Origin: Agrobacterium larrymoorei
Lineage (GTDB): Bacteria > Pseudomonadota > Alphaproteobacteria > Rhizobiales > Rhizobiaceae
Length of the DNA: 64,000 bases
Assembly: GCF_005145045.1 (NCBI RefSeq)
Contig: NZ_CP039691.1
Span: 501,001 to 565,000, forward strand
Direction of reading: 5' to 3'
Shown: positions 28,562 to 36,777 of the stretch, in pieces
Position numbering within the stretch: the first letter of the stretch is position 1
Layout: the number at the start of each line of letters is the position of its first letter
Position numbers and translations under genes: made by a program
The notes under the pieces: model-generated
What the model was told of the DNA's origin: nothing
What the model saw: only the letters and a program-made list of their open reading frames with translations
The model's database searches: none

Positions 28562-29923
28562 ATGCGCGGGGCGCAAAACGCTTTGACTTCCTCTCCAAAC
28601 GCACAGCAACTTCTCGAACTCATTCAGTCGAAAAAGGCTAGGGCCGGTGTTATCGGGCTTGGTTATGTGGGCCTTCCGCTGGCCATGACGATTGCCAATT
28701 CCGGCTTCAGGGTTACGGGTTTCGATATCGATCCGGCCAAGATCGAGGCTGTCGAAGCGCGCAAGAGTTATATTGAAGCGGTGCCGGACGATATTCTTGG
28801 CACCGCTTGCGAGAATGGTACCTTCGAGGCGACCTGCGATTTTTCCAGGCTTGGCGACTGCGATGTCATCGCGATATGCGTTCCCACGCCACTGACAAAG
28901 TATCGCGATCCCGATCTTTCCTATGTCGAGAACACCTGCCGTGAGATCGCAAAGACCCTTCGCCCCGGGCAGCTGGTGGTTCTGGAATCGACGACCTATC
29001 CCGGCACGACCGATGGCATCGTCAAGACGATACTGGAAAAGACCGGCCTGAAATCGGCTGAGGATTTCTTCCTTGGCTTCTCACCGGAGCGCGAAGATCC
29101 CGGCAATCGGGATTTCCAGACCTCGACCATTCCGAAGGTGGTTGCGGGTGATGGACCGGATGCCGCCGAGTTGATGACTGCTTTCTATGGCTCAGTGGTC
29201 AAGACCGTCATTCCGGTCTCGACCAATGCCACAGCCGAGGCGGTAAAGATCACAGAAAACGTGTTTCGTGCGGTCAACATCGCGCTCGTCAACGAACTCA
29301 AGGTCGTTTACGAGGCCATGGGCATCGACATCTGGGAGGTTATCGACGCAGCCAAGACGAAGCCTTTCGGCTATATGCCGTTTTATCCGGGTCCGGGTCT
29401 TGGCGGACATTGCATCCCCATCGATCCATTCTACCTGACCTGGAAATCCAAGGAATATGAACTGCCGACGCGCTTCATCGAGCTTGCCGGGCAGATCAAC
29501 ACCGGCATGCCGCGCCATGTCGTTGGGCGGTTGGCAGAGGCGTTGGACGTGCATCGGGGCAAGGCGCTCAGCCGTTCCAAGGTGCTTGTCCTCGGTCTTG
29601 CTTACAAGAAAAACGTGCCGGATATTCGTGAAAGCCCGTCACTGAAGCTGATCGAGCTCATTCTCGAGCGCGGCGGCGAGGTTGCGTTTCACGACCCTTA
29701 TGTGGCGGAAATTCCGAAGACCCGCGAATACAGCCATCTTATGGGCATGAGATCGGCGGATTGGAACAGGGACAGCATCTCAGCTTATGACGCCGTGCTC
29801 GTTGCGACCGATCACGACAACGTCGATTACCAGCAACTGGCCGATTGGTCGCCGCTGATTATCGATACGCGCAACGCCTTTGCGCGCCGTAACATCAGTG
29901 CGGGCCATATTCTCAAGGCTTGA
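28562..29923 (+). CDS. Nucleotide-sugar dehydrogenase (UDP-N-acetylglucosamine dehydrogenase-like)
   Basis: The 453-residue enzyme has the UDP-glucose/GDP-mannose dehydrogenase fold. The NAD-binding loop VIGLGYVGLPLAMTIA is near residue 30. STTYPGTTD and FSPEREDPGN are in the linker region. The catalytic cysteine lies in PGLGGHCIPIDPFYLTWK, and LGLAYKKNVPDIRESPSLKL in the C-terminal domain. The SPEREDPGN form and YPGPGLGGHCIPIDP point to the WbpA/TviB branch, which oxidises UDP-HexNAc to the uronic acid, rather than UDP-glucose dehydrogenase. It would supply an acidic sugar for the glycans of this region. Confidence 0.9.
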   Translation: MRGAQNALTSSPNAQQLLELIQSKKARAGVIGLGYVGLPLAMTIANSGFRVTGFDIDPAKIEAVEARKSYIEAVPDDILGTACENGTFEATCDFSRLGDCDVIAICVPTPLTKYRDPDLSYVENTCREIAKTLRPGQLVVLESTTYPGTTDGIVKTILEKTGLKSAEDFFLGFSPEREDPGNRDFQTSTIPKVVAGDGPDAAELMTAFYGSVVKTVIPVSTNATAEAVKITENVFRAVNIALVNELKVVYEAMGIDIWEVIDAAKTKPFGYMPFYPGPGLGGHCIPIDPFYLTWKSKEYELPTRFIELAGQINTGMPRHVVGRLAEALDVHRGKALSRSKVLVLGLAYKKNVPDIRESPSLKLIELILERGGEVAFHDPYVAEIPKTREYSHLMGMRSADWNRDSISAYDAVLVATDHDNVDYQQLADWSPLIIDTRNAFARRNISAGHILKA

Positions 29924-29938
29924 TAGGACAGGATTTTC

Positions 29939-30421
29939 ATGAGCAGACTGGACAGTTTCATCCGCCGCCTCAGCGCCCAGCGCGATATTCTCAATCATGT
30001 CCAGGGTGATCTCGATCTTCCTGTCGATGGGCCGGTCATGGAGATCGGGCTTGGCAATGGTCGCACATTCAATCATCTGCGCGAGTTGTTTCCCGATCGC
30101 CGTATCGTTGCCTTCGACAGGGCCATGGGAGCGCACGCATCTTCGGTGCCAGAGGATGGCAATCTCGTCATCGGTGAAATCGACCAGACGGCAAAGGACT
30201 GGGTCGGTATCGGAGCGGCGCTCGTTCATGCGGATATTGGCACCGGCTATGACGAGAAGGATGCGGTGACGCTGACATGGCTTCCGCAGATCGTGGCGGG
30301 AATGCTGGCATCCGGTGGCATCGCGGTCAGCGGGCTCCCGCTTCAGGAGCCGAGCCTCAACCCACTGCCGGTTCCCCCATCGGTGCCAAGAGACAGATAT
30401 TTCCTTTACAGGAAAATCTGA
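29939..30421 (+). CDS. Small class I SAM-dependent methyltransferase-like protein
   Basis: The 160-residue protein has a SAM-binding-like first motif VMEIGLGNGRTFNHLRELF near residue 33, followed by an acidic residue after the second strand (IVAFDRAMG). The rest is short for a methyltransferase and lacks an obvious substrate domain. AGGA precedes the ATG and the gap to the dehydrogenase gene is 15 bases, so it is likely cotranscribed. Its substrate is unknown. Confidence 0.72.
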   Translation: MSRLDSFIRRLSAQRDILNHVQGDLDLPVDGPVMEIGLGNGRTFNHLRELFPDRRIVAFDRAMGAHASSVPEDGNLVIGEIDQTAKDWVGIGAALVHADIGTGYDEKDAVTLTWLPQIVAGMLASGGIAVSGLPLQEPSLNPLPVPPSVPRDRYFLYRKI

Positions 30422-30441
30422 CGCCACTCGCGTCCGACGAT

Positions 30442-32133
30442 TTACAGGAAACGCTTGCTTTCTTCCTCTGAGATTAGGAACACTTTCATTTCGGAGCTGC
30501 GCCCACGAATGGGTATGGTTCTGCTCTGAAGCGCGTCCAGTGTGTGGGCAGTTTGCACCATCGCCGGTTCGGATATGACGATGGATGCGCCGAACTCCTT
30601 GGCGGCGGTTTCCAGGCGGCTGGCGACATTCACCGTGTCGCCGATGGCGGTGAGATTTTTCGCCGCCCCGTAGCCCATGATACCGACGATGGAGGGGCCT
30701 GCGTGGATGCCGATGGCAACGCGCAGGCGCACGGCAAATTGCTTCTCGAGCTCCTCGTTCAGCTTATCGATATCGCGAAGAATATAGGCGGCTGCCTTCA
30801 GGGCATCCGCAGAAGCGGCACCTGCATTTCCTTCCAGCCCGAACAGTGCCATCGCGCCATCGCCGATGAATTTATCGATGCGCCCGCCTGCCTGCTCCAC
30901 GGATTGTCCGACCACGGTAAAGTAGCGGTTCAGCAGGAACACCATGTCGTAGGGTAGGCGCGATTCCGAAAGAGACGTGAAGTTTCGAAGGTCGCAGAAG
31001 AGAACGGCTATTTCCTCTTCGCGACCGGGGCGGATCGGTTCGCCGCTCGCCGGAATGTCGTTCTGCTGATGAGACGACAGCAGCAGCGCGACCTTGACCC
31101 TGCCGGAAGGGCGCAACTGGCAGCCCAGCCGCACATCCGAATCCGCGTGGATGCGTTGCAGCGTCGCTTTCTCGATATCGCCCGGCTCCGGCAGTGGCCC
31201 GTGCGCCTCCAGGATCTTCACCCGGCATGTGGAGCATCGGCCCTTGCCGCCACAGGCGGAGAAATGGGAAATACCGCCAAGACGGCTTGCCTCCAGAACG
31301 CTGAAGCCTGCCGGTGCACGCAGGGCACCGCCGCCCTCATAGAGAATCTCAAAGCCTCGCGACCTCTGTCGCCAGCCCCGGAAGGCGCGGGCAGCGAAGG
31401 TCAGAGCAACGGCGGTGCTGAATGCCATGCGAAAACCGAAGGTGATCTGCTCTATCATGGCCTGACGCGCTGGTGTTCTCGCAGATACTTCCGTCGGCGA
31501 ACGCATCGCAGCTTCGGAATGCGGATGGTCGGCGGGCACGTCCAGTTCCATTTGCCGACCGGCATCGCTGAAACCCAGCAAGGCAAGGATCGGCAGAAGA
31601 ACCGCCACCGTCAGCAGATAGGGCGCGATCCTCTTGTACCAGCTTCGATAGCGCAGCCAGAAATAGACGCCGAGACAGCCATGGGTCCAGATCAGAACCA
31701 GCGCTATGCTCTGCTTCAACCCCGCCATCGGAGAGACGATCCAAAGTCGTCGGATGACGTCGTTATACCCATCATCGATATCGAAAAGCATGCGGGCAAA
31801 GCGTATGCCTGCGGCGTGATCGATGATCAGGAATGGAATGAGCAGACCGAGAAATATCTGCAGGCCTTCCCTCAGTGGCATGCGCAGAGACCGCTTGAGA
31901 TAGATGGAACGCAGCACCAGAATGATATGGGTGAGGACGGCGGAATAGAGAATGATGCTGCTGAGCGGGTTCAGCCAGACGATGCTGAACCACATGCGCC
32001 CATATTCCGCAGTCTCGATGGAGATCAGCGCAAGCGCGTGGTTCGACAGGTGGCAGACGAGAAAGGCCAGCATGGTGAGGCCGGAGAGCAACCGCGCACG
32101 TCTCAGGGACGTCTCTGACACCAGCTGCGCCAT
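30442..32133 (-). CDS. Membrane-bound [2Fe-2S] class III adenylate/guanylate cyclase
   Basis: The 563-residue protein has three parts. The N terminus (to about residue 250) holds six or so membrane segments with scattered histidines, reminiscent of quinone-linked cytochrome b subunits. A plant-type ferredoxin domain follows, with cysteines in CGGKGRCSTC (residues 294-303) and a fourth at GCQL (338). The C terminus is a class III cyclase domain with metal aspartates in LFCDLRNF (D381) and KFIGDGAMALFG (D425). It probably makes cAMP in response to redox state. The ATG at 32133 has GAGG upstream. It is the last of four co-oriented genes with cNMP themes. Confidence 0.88.
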   Translation of the reverse strand: MAQLVSETSLRRARLLSGLTMLAFLVCHLSNHALALISIETAEYGRMWFSIVWLNPLSSIILYSAVLTHIILVLRSIYLKRSLRMPLREGLQIFLGLLIPFLIIDHAAGIRFARMLFDIDDGYNDVIRRLWIVSPMAGLKQSIALVLIWTHGCLGVYFWLRYRSWYKRIAPYLLTVAVLLPILALLGFSDAGRQMELDVPADHPHSEAAMRSPTEVSARTPARQAMIEQITFGFRMAFSTAVALTFAARAFRGWRQRSRGFEILYEGGGALRAPAGFSVLEASRLGGISHFSACGGKGRCSTCRVKILEAHGPLPEPGDIEKATLQRIHADSDVRLGCQLRPSGRVKVALLLSSHQQNDIPASGEPIRPGREEEIAVLFCDLRNFTSLSESRLPYDMVFLLNRYFTVVGQSVEQAGGRIDKFIGDGAMALFGLEGNAGAASADALKAAAYILRDIDKLNEELEKQFAVRLRVAIGIHAGPSIVGIMGYGAAKNLTAIGDTVNVASRLETAAKEFGASIVISEPAMVQTAHTLDALQSRTIPIRGRSSEMKVFLISEEESKRFL

Positions 32134-32360
32134 TCGCACCTCACAAACTTCTTCCAAAGGGTTAAATTATTCCACGTCCTATCTTCTTGCGGAATACCCA
32201 TTTGGTAGGGGTCTCTTGCGAGGGATTTAGGAGGTCATGCAAATCGATCGCTGGCACATAGCGCAAGGCGAACATAAAAGCCAAAGACATTCATGCTGGC
32301 GCGAGCGCAGGTATCATCACTTCTTTGACATTACCTGCGGCACGCAAGCTGCTTTCAAAA

Positions 32361-33221
32361 TCACAGCTCTATGACCTGCCCGTCGAACGCAGCGAAAGCG
32401 CCGGAAAATTCCTTCTTCGCATCCGCATCGATCTGGTCAAGCTCGTCATCCGTGCGGAAGGGCGCGTGATGAATGAAGCCGACGGACTTCGCATTGGCGG
32501 ATTTGGCCAGACGGATCGCCTGCTGCCATGACGAGTGGCCGTATCCCTTGTAAAGCTCCATCTCCGCATCGCTGAAGCTGGCGTCGTAGAGGAAAAGGTC
32601 CACATCGTCGATGAGCTTCAGCACCGCCTTGTCCAGCTTGCCCGGCTCGTGCTCCGTATCGGTGATGATGGCGAGGCTTCGTCCCTGCCAGTCGATCCTG
32701 TAGCCGATGGCATTGCCCGGGTGGGTCAACATTCCCGTCTGAATCGACAGATCAGGATGGACCGACAGCGTGTCTTCGGCGGTGAAATCCCTGGTGACGA
32801 TATGTGCGCAGCAGATATCCAGCGGGGCCGGGAACCATGGCGGGCTCATGAACTCACGCAGCATTTCGCGAGTGGTCTTCTGCCCGGCAAGATGGCCGGA
32901 CCAGATGCGCACATCGTTCTCACGCTTGAAGAAGGGCTTGAAGTATGGAAAGCCGACGATGTGATCATAGTGGCAATGGGAGAAGAACATGTCGACATTG
33001 CCAGCACCTTCCGCTTTCAGCGCCTGTCCGGCGGGATGAAGGCCGGAGCCTGCATCGAAAAGCAGAATGTGGTCTCCGCACCGAACCTCGATGCAGATCG
33101 TGTTGCCACCATATTTGCGGAATTTATCTCCTGATACAGGAAGCGTTCCCCGCGCTCCCCAAATCTTGACCCGGAATTCCTGTTTATTGCCCCGACGTTC
33201 CTCGTCGGAATTCAACACCAT
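32361..33221 (-). CDS. MBL-fold metallo-hydrolase
   Basis: The 286-residue protein has the metallo-beta-lactamase fold. The metal motif FFSHCHYDHIVGFPYF (HxHxDH) is near residue 80. Further ligands are in GMLTHPGN, ITDTEH, and a late histidine in GFIHHAP. The start KIWGARGTLPVSG and GGNTICIEV match a branch that includes tRNase Z- and cyclic-nucleotide phosphodiesterase-like enzymes. Given its neighbours, hydrolysis of a cyclic nucleotide is an attractive guess but is not proven. The ATG at 33221 has a GGGGTG site; a TTG at 33233 is less likely. Confidence 0.8.
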   Translation of the reverse strand: MVLNSDEERRGNKQEFRVKIWGARGTLPVSGDKFRKYGGNTICIEVRCGDHILLFDAGSGLHPAGQALKAEGAGNVDMFFSHCHYDHIVGFPYFKPFFKRENDVRIWSGHLAGQKTTREMLREFMSPPWFPAPLDICCAHIVTRDFTAEDTLSVHPDLSIQTGMLTHPGNAIGYRIDWQGRSLAIITDTEHEPGKLDKAVLKLIDDVDLFLYDASFSDAEMELYKGYGHSSWQQAIRLAKSANAKSVGFIHHAPFRTDDELDQIDADAKKEFSGAFAAFDGQVIEL

Positions 33222-33391
33222 GATACACCCCAACTTACCGCGGGCACCCGTTCTACGTTTCCTCCGCTGGGTTCCGCGTTACTACCGCCATTGACTGGCG
33301 TGTCCTTACTCCGTGCAGCATTTCAGTTTTATTACGCCAACACCACTTTTATTTTTCTTTTGCATAGTAACGCAGCGGAAGAAGATTTCGT

Positions 33392-33847
33392 TCATGCGTT
33401 CGAATGCGCGCGCGCTTTGCTCAGTTCCGTGGTCGTCTGTGTCAGACGCTCGGCCAGGACACGCATAACCTTGATCGTCACGTCCGGAAAGTCCGACATC
33501 AGCTTGAAGAACTGCTCCTTGCCGATGCGTAGCGCTTCTACCGGGGTAGAGGCACGAACCGTTGCGGTACGCACGCTGTCGCACAGGATGGCGATTTCAC
33601 CGACGATGGCGTTGCCGCTCATTTCCGTCAGTTTGATCTGCCCGGAAGGCGAGTCGATCAGCACATCCACCTTGCCGGTGAGAAGCACGTAGGCAGCGTC
33701 TCCCAGATCGCCCTGACGAAACAGCTCGTCGCCTGCGTGGTAGGACACGCGGTCCGATGCGAAAGCAAGAAGCTTGAGTTTCGACGGCTCCATCTCGCTA
33801 AAGAATGGAACGCGCTTCAGCATCTGAATTTCATCCTTGAAAAGCAT
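33392..33847 (-). CDS. Stand-alone cyclic nucleotide-binding domain protein
   Basis: The 151-residue protein is a single CAP-type cNMP-binding domain: LKRVPFFSEMEPSKLKLLAF at the start, then GDELFRQGDLGDAAYVLLTGKVDV, and a phosphate-binding cassette-like region GNAIVGEIAILCDSVRTATVRA with the conserved GE and RTATV. There is no helix-turn-helix, so it is not a transcription factor by itself; about 35 helical residues follow the domain. It lies 45 bases downstream of the degenerate ABC gene and is probably cotranscribed, which suggests it may gate that protein. Confidence 0.87.
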   Translation of the reverse strand: MLFKDEIQMLKRVPFFSEMEPSKLKLLAFASDRVSYHAGDELFRQGDLGDAAYVLLTGKVDVLIDSPSGQIKLTEMSGNAIVGEIAILCDSVRTATVRASTPVEALRIGKEQFFKLMSDFPDVTIKVMRVLAERLTQTTTELSKARAHSNA

Positions 33848-33892
33848 CGCCTTGTCTCACCTCGTGTTCCTCATATGATTGCACTGCATCTA

Positions 33893-36610
33893 TCATGCAG
33901 CAATCATTTCTTTGAATGTACCGTTTTCTTCCGCAAGAGTCTCGTATGATCCATCGGCAACGATCGCGCTCTGGTTGACGACGATCACTCTGTCGAACAT
34001 CCGGGCAAGCGATGGGTTCGATAAAACCCAGAGGATTGCGGGATTTGCGCCGTCCGTCCGCAGGAACGTCATGACGTTATCGACGATTTCCTGCTGCAAT
34101 CGATGGTCGAGGCCGGGAAGCGGGCGGTTCAGGACGTAGAAGTCCGACCGGCGCATCAGCGCACGCGCAAGATTGAGCTTCTGCCGCTGAAGCGGTCCAA
34201 GCCTCTTTCCGCCGGCGCCGAGGTTGAACTCAAGGCCCACGGCCAATACGCGATCATAGACGCCCTGCTTGCGCATCGCATCGGCTACGATGCGGGTGAT
34301 GCGGCGCGAAGCGTCGGTATAACGGTGGCTGATCTTGCCGAAGAGGATGTTGTCGAGCAGGCTGGTGGAGGCTGCGTATTTGCTCGGATCGTAAGGCTCG
34401 ATGATGTCGCGTAACTCGTCCGGCAGCTTTTCGTGGAACATGTGGCGCACTTCCACGATGCGCTTCATCACATCGTCGGTCAGAAGACCGAAGCGCTGAC
34501 GCGGCTCGATATAGAAGAAGCTGAGCCGCAGCATGGCGCGGCGCTCGGCCTCGCTCGCATCGCCATAGCCTTTGCCCTGGAGACGCTGAAGCATCTGCTG
34601 GTAGCTCGGAATATCTTCCGCGGTCATGAAGTTCATCTGCTGGAACAACGGGTGATCCGGCGGGAGATCGCTGAAGATTTCAACGATGTTTTCCGCAATC
34701 GTGTAACCCATGTCGAACAGCGTGTTGGATAGGCCCGTTCCCCGCATCAAAGAGCGGAAGTAGTCGCTTTCAATGATCTTGCGGCTGCCGGTGGATGCAT
34801 CGCGCATGGTGCCGAACAGGATGTTTTCACCAACGGTCGCTTCCGTGTTGTAGCTGTTCGGCTCGAAGGGAACGATCAGCCCGCTGAGATTTTCCCGTTC
34901 GAGTTCGCTGCGCAGAACCTGTCTCAGTTCCACGATCCGCGCTGCAAGATGCAGGTCGCTCAAGGGATCGATCGAGGATCTCAGCGCAAATTCCAGCACA
35001 TCCGGCGAGAGTTGAACTGTATCGAGCACATCCAGCATGGCTTTCAGGAAGCGGTCCGGATCATCGCTGCCTGCAGGGCTGGATTCGTAGTCGATCCAGT
35101 CTCCGTGCAGGTCGATATTCGGGTTCTCGGCAAGCTTCGCCTCGCGGATTTCCCACTTCCGATGCTCCAGCTCGGCGCCCTCATATTCCTTGGCTTTCAA
35201 AGGTGCGTGCTTGAGGCCGTAGAGAAGATTGTCCCTGAGGCTGGCATGGAAGAAGTAGGTGTCGGCAGATACGTAAGAGATGCGCCGTCCTGTAACGGAT
35301 TCCGGCAACTCATGGAAATCGGCATCGCCAATGGAAATCTTCCCTGAAGTGGGCCAGAGCGTGCGCCCCAGCGCATCCGCCAGCGCCTCGCCACCGGCGC
35401 TGCCGACGATGGCGATGGTTTCTCCCGGATTGATCGTCAGTGACGCCTGATCGAGCAGGCGTGTGCCGCTGTCGTCATCCAGCGACAGGCCGGACACTAC
35501 GATGGGGCCGGTGATGGCGGCTGCTGCTTCCGGCGAAAGCGCCTGAATTTTACCGTCGATCATGCTTGGGGAATCGAACTGCTCGAAAACCTGCTCATAC
35601 TTGACCTGAACGTCCTGACGGGCCTGATCCCAGTCGATGAGTTCCTTAAGCGGGCCGGGAAGCTCCTTATAGGCGTTAATGACGGCGACAAGCTGACCGA
35701 CGTCGAGGCTGCCACGCAGGGTAAGGTAACCGCCGAGCGCATAGAAAAAGAAAGGTGTCAGCTGCGCCAGGAAGTTATTGATGAACTTGACGATGAACTT
35801 CCACTGGTAGAGATCGTAGCGGATCTTGAAGATTTCACCGAGCCTGTGGGCCGCATCCGCGCGCTCGTAATTCGAGGTGTCGTAGGCATGGATCGTGCCG
35901 ATGCCTTCCACCATTTCGCCGATCCGGCCTGCCAGCTGGCGCGCACTCAATTGCCGCTGGCGGCCAAGCTCGATCAGGCGGCGGCGCATCTTGGGAATGA
36001 TGCCGACCTGAATGGCGGCCATGAAGGCTGCAATGAGACCCAGCCAGAAATTCTGCACCAGAATGAAGAAGAGCGCCGATAGTGCCTGCCCTCCGAGAAG
36101 GGCAGGCTGCACGAAGGCGTCACCGGTGAAGCCGCCGAGTGGCTCCACCTCGTCCTTGATCATGCTGGAAATTTCCGCACCCTTCACCCGCTTGAAGTGC
36201 GAGGGCGGGAAGAGAAGAATGCGGTCTATCAGCTGGAAGCGGATGCGGCGAAGCAGTCGCTCCCCCAGACGGCCCTTGTATGTGTTGATGTAATATTTGA
36301 AGAGGCCGTTGATGATGACGAGCGCCAGAAAGGTCAGGCTCAGCCCCATCAACATTCCCAGGCGCGTCAGCTCGATGCCGGGGAAAAGCGTGAGCTTGCC
36401 GTAATAGGGAATGTCCACCGTCAGATGCATGAACAGCTGGGTGGAATTGACGCCTTCGAAACCGTCACCCTGAATGGGGCCGTTGACGATCTGCTTGGGA
36501 AGATCGAATGCAAGGAAATACGGTATCATCGACAAGGCGACAATCAGCAGAATGAAAAGCTGCTGCCGCTTCGTGTGATTCCAGATATAGCGGGTTAAAC
36601 TTTTTTCCAT
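33893..36610 (-). CDS. ABC-transporter-like membrane protein with degenerate nucleotide-binding domain and triplicated insert
   Basis: The 905-residue protein begins with an exporter-type membrane domain (about residues 15-330, around six segments). The ATPase domain that follows has lost key residues. The Walker A position reads GSAGGEAL (403-410), without lysine and serine/threonine. The signature region reads LGPLQRQKLNLARAL (804-818). The Walker B end reads FYVLNRPLPGLD (824-835), with N-R in place of D-E, and the switch histidine is replaced in WVLSNP. About 340 extra residues separate the first and last parts. The post-Q-loop segment occurs three times: DNLLYG (460-465), ENILFG (595-600), DNILFG (753-758). 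It is the first gene before the cNMP-binding protein. Confidence 0.85.
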   Translation of the reverse strand: MEKSLTRYIWNHTKRQQLFILLIVALSMIPYFLAFDLPKQIVNGPIQGDGFEGVNSTQLFMHLTVDIPYYGKLTLFPGIELTRLGMLMGLSLTFLALVIINGLFKYYINTYKGRLGERLLRRIRFQLIDRILLFPPSHFKRVKGAEISSMIKDEVEPLGGFTGDAFVQPALLGGQALSALFFILVQNFWLGLIAAFMAAIQVGIIPKMRRRLIELGRQRQLSARQLAGRIGEMVEGIGTIHAYDTSNYERADAAHRLGEIFKIRYDLYQWKFIVKFINNFLAQLTPFFFYALGGYLTLRGSLDVGQLVAVINAYKELPGPLKELIDWDQARQDVQVKYEQVFEQFDSPSMIDGKIQALSPEAAAAITGPIVVSGLSLDDDSGTRLLDQASLTINPGETIAIVGSAGGEALADALGRTLWPTSGKISIGDADFHELPESVTGRRISYVSADTYFFHASLRDNLLYGLKHAPLKAKEYEGAELEHRKWEIREAKLAENPNIDLHGDWIDYESSPAGSDDPDRFLKAMLDVLDTVQLSPDVLEFALRSSIDPLSDLHLAARIVELRQVLRSELERENLSGLIVPFEPNSYNTEATVGENILFGTMRDASTGSRKIIESDYFRSLMRGTGLSNTLFDMGYTIAENIVEIFSDLPPDHPLFQQMNFMTAEDIPSYQQMLQRLQGKGYGDASEAERRAMLRLSFFYIEPRQRFGLLTDDVMKRIVEVRHMFHEKLPDELRDIIEPYDPSKYAASTSLLDNILFGKISHRYTDASRRITRIVADAMRKQGVYDRVLAVGLEFNLGAGGKRLGPLQRQKLNLARALMRRSDFYVLNRPLPGLDHRLQQEIVDNVMTFLRTDGANPAILWVLSNPSLARMFDRVIVVNQSAIVADGSYETLAEENGTFKEMIAA

Positions 36611-36777
36611 GTAGGACTTCTATGCCTTGCCGGATCGGCAGGAAGGTAAATGATGTTTTCGATTGCGTCAAAACCACCGGTGGGAACGGTTAGTATTGCG
36701 TAGAAATGGGGATGAATGCTTGCGCCCGCCAGTGGGTCACCGGCAGGTATGATTAAGCCGACTTATAACGCATTTCT

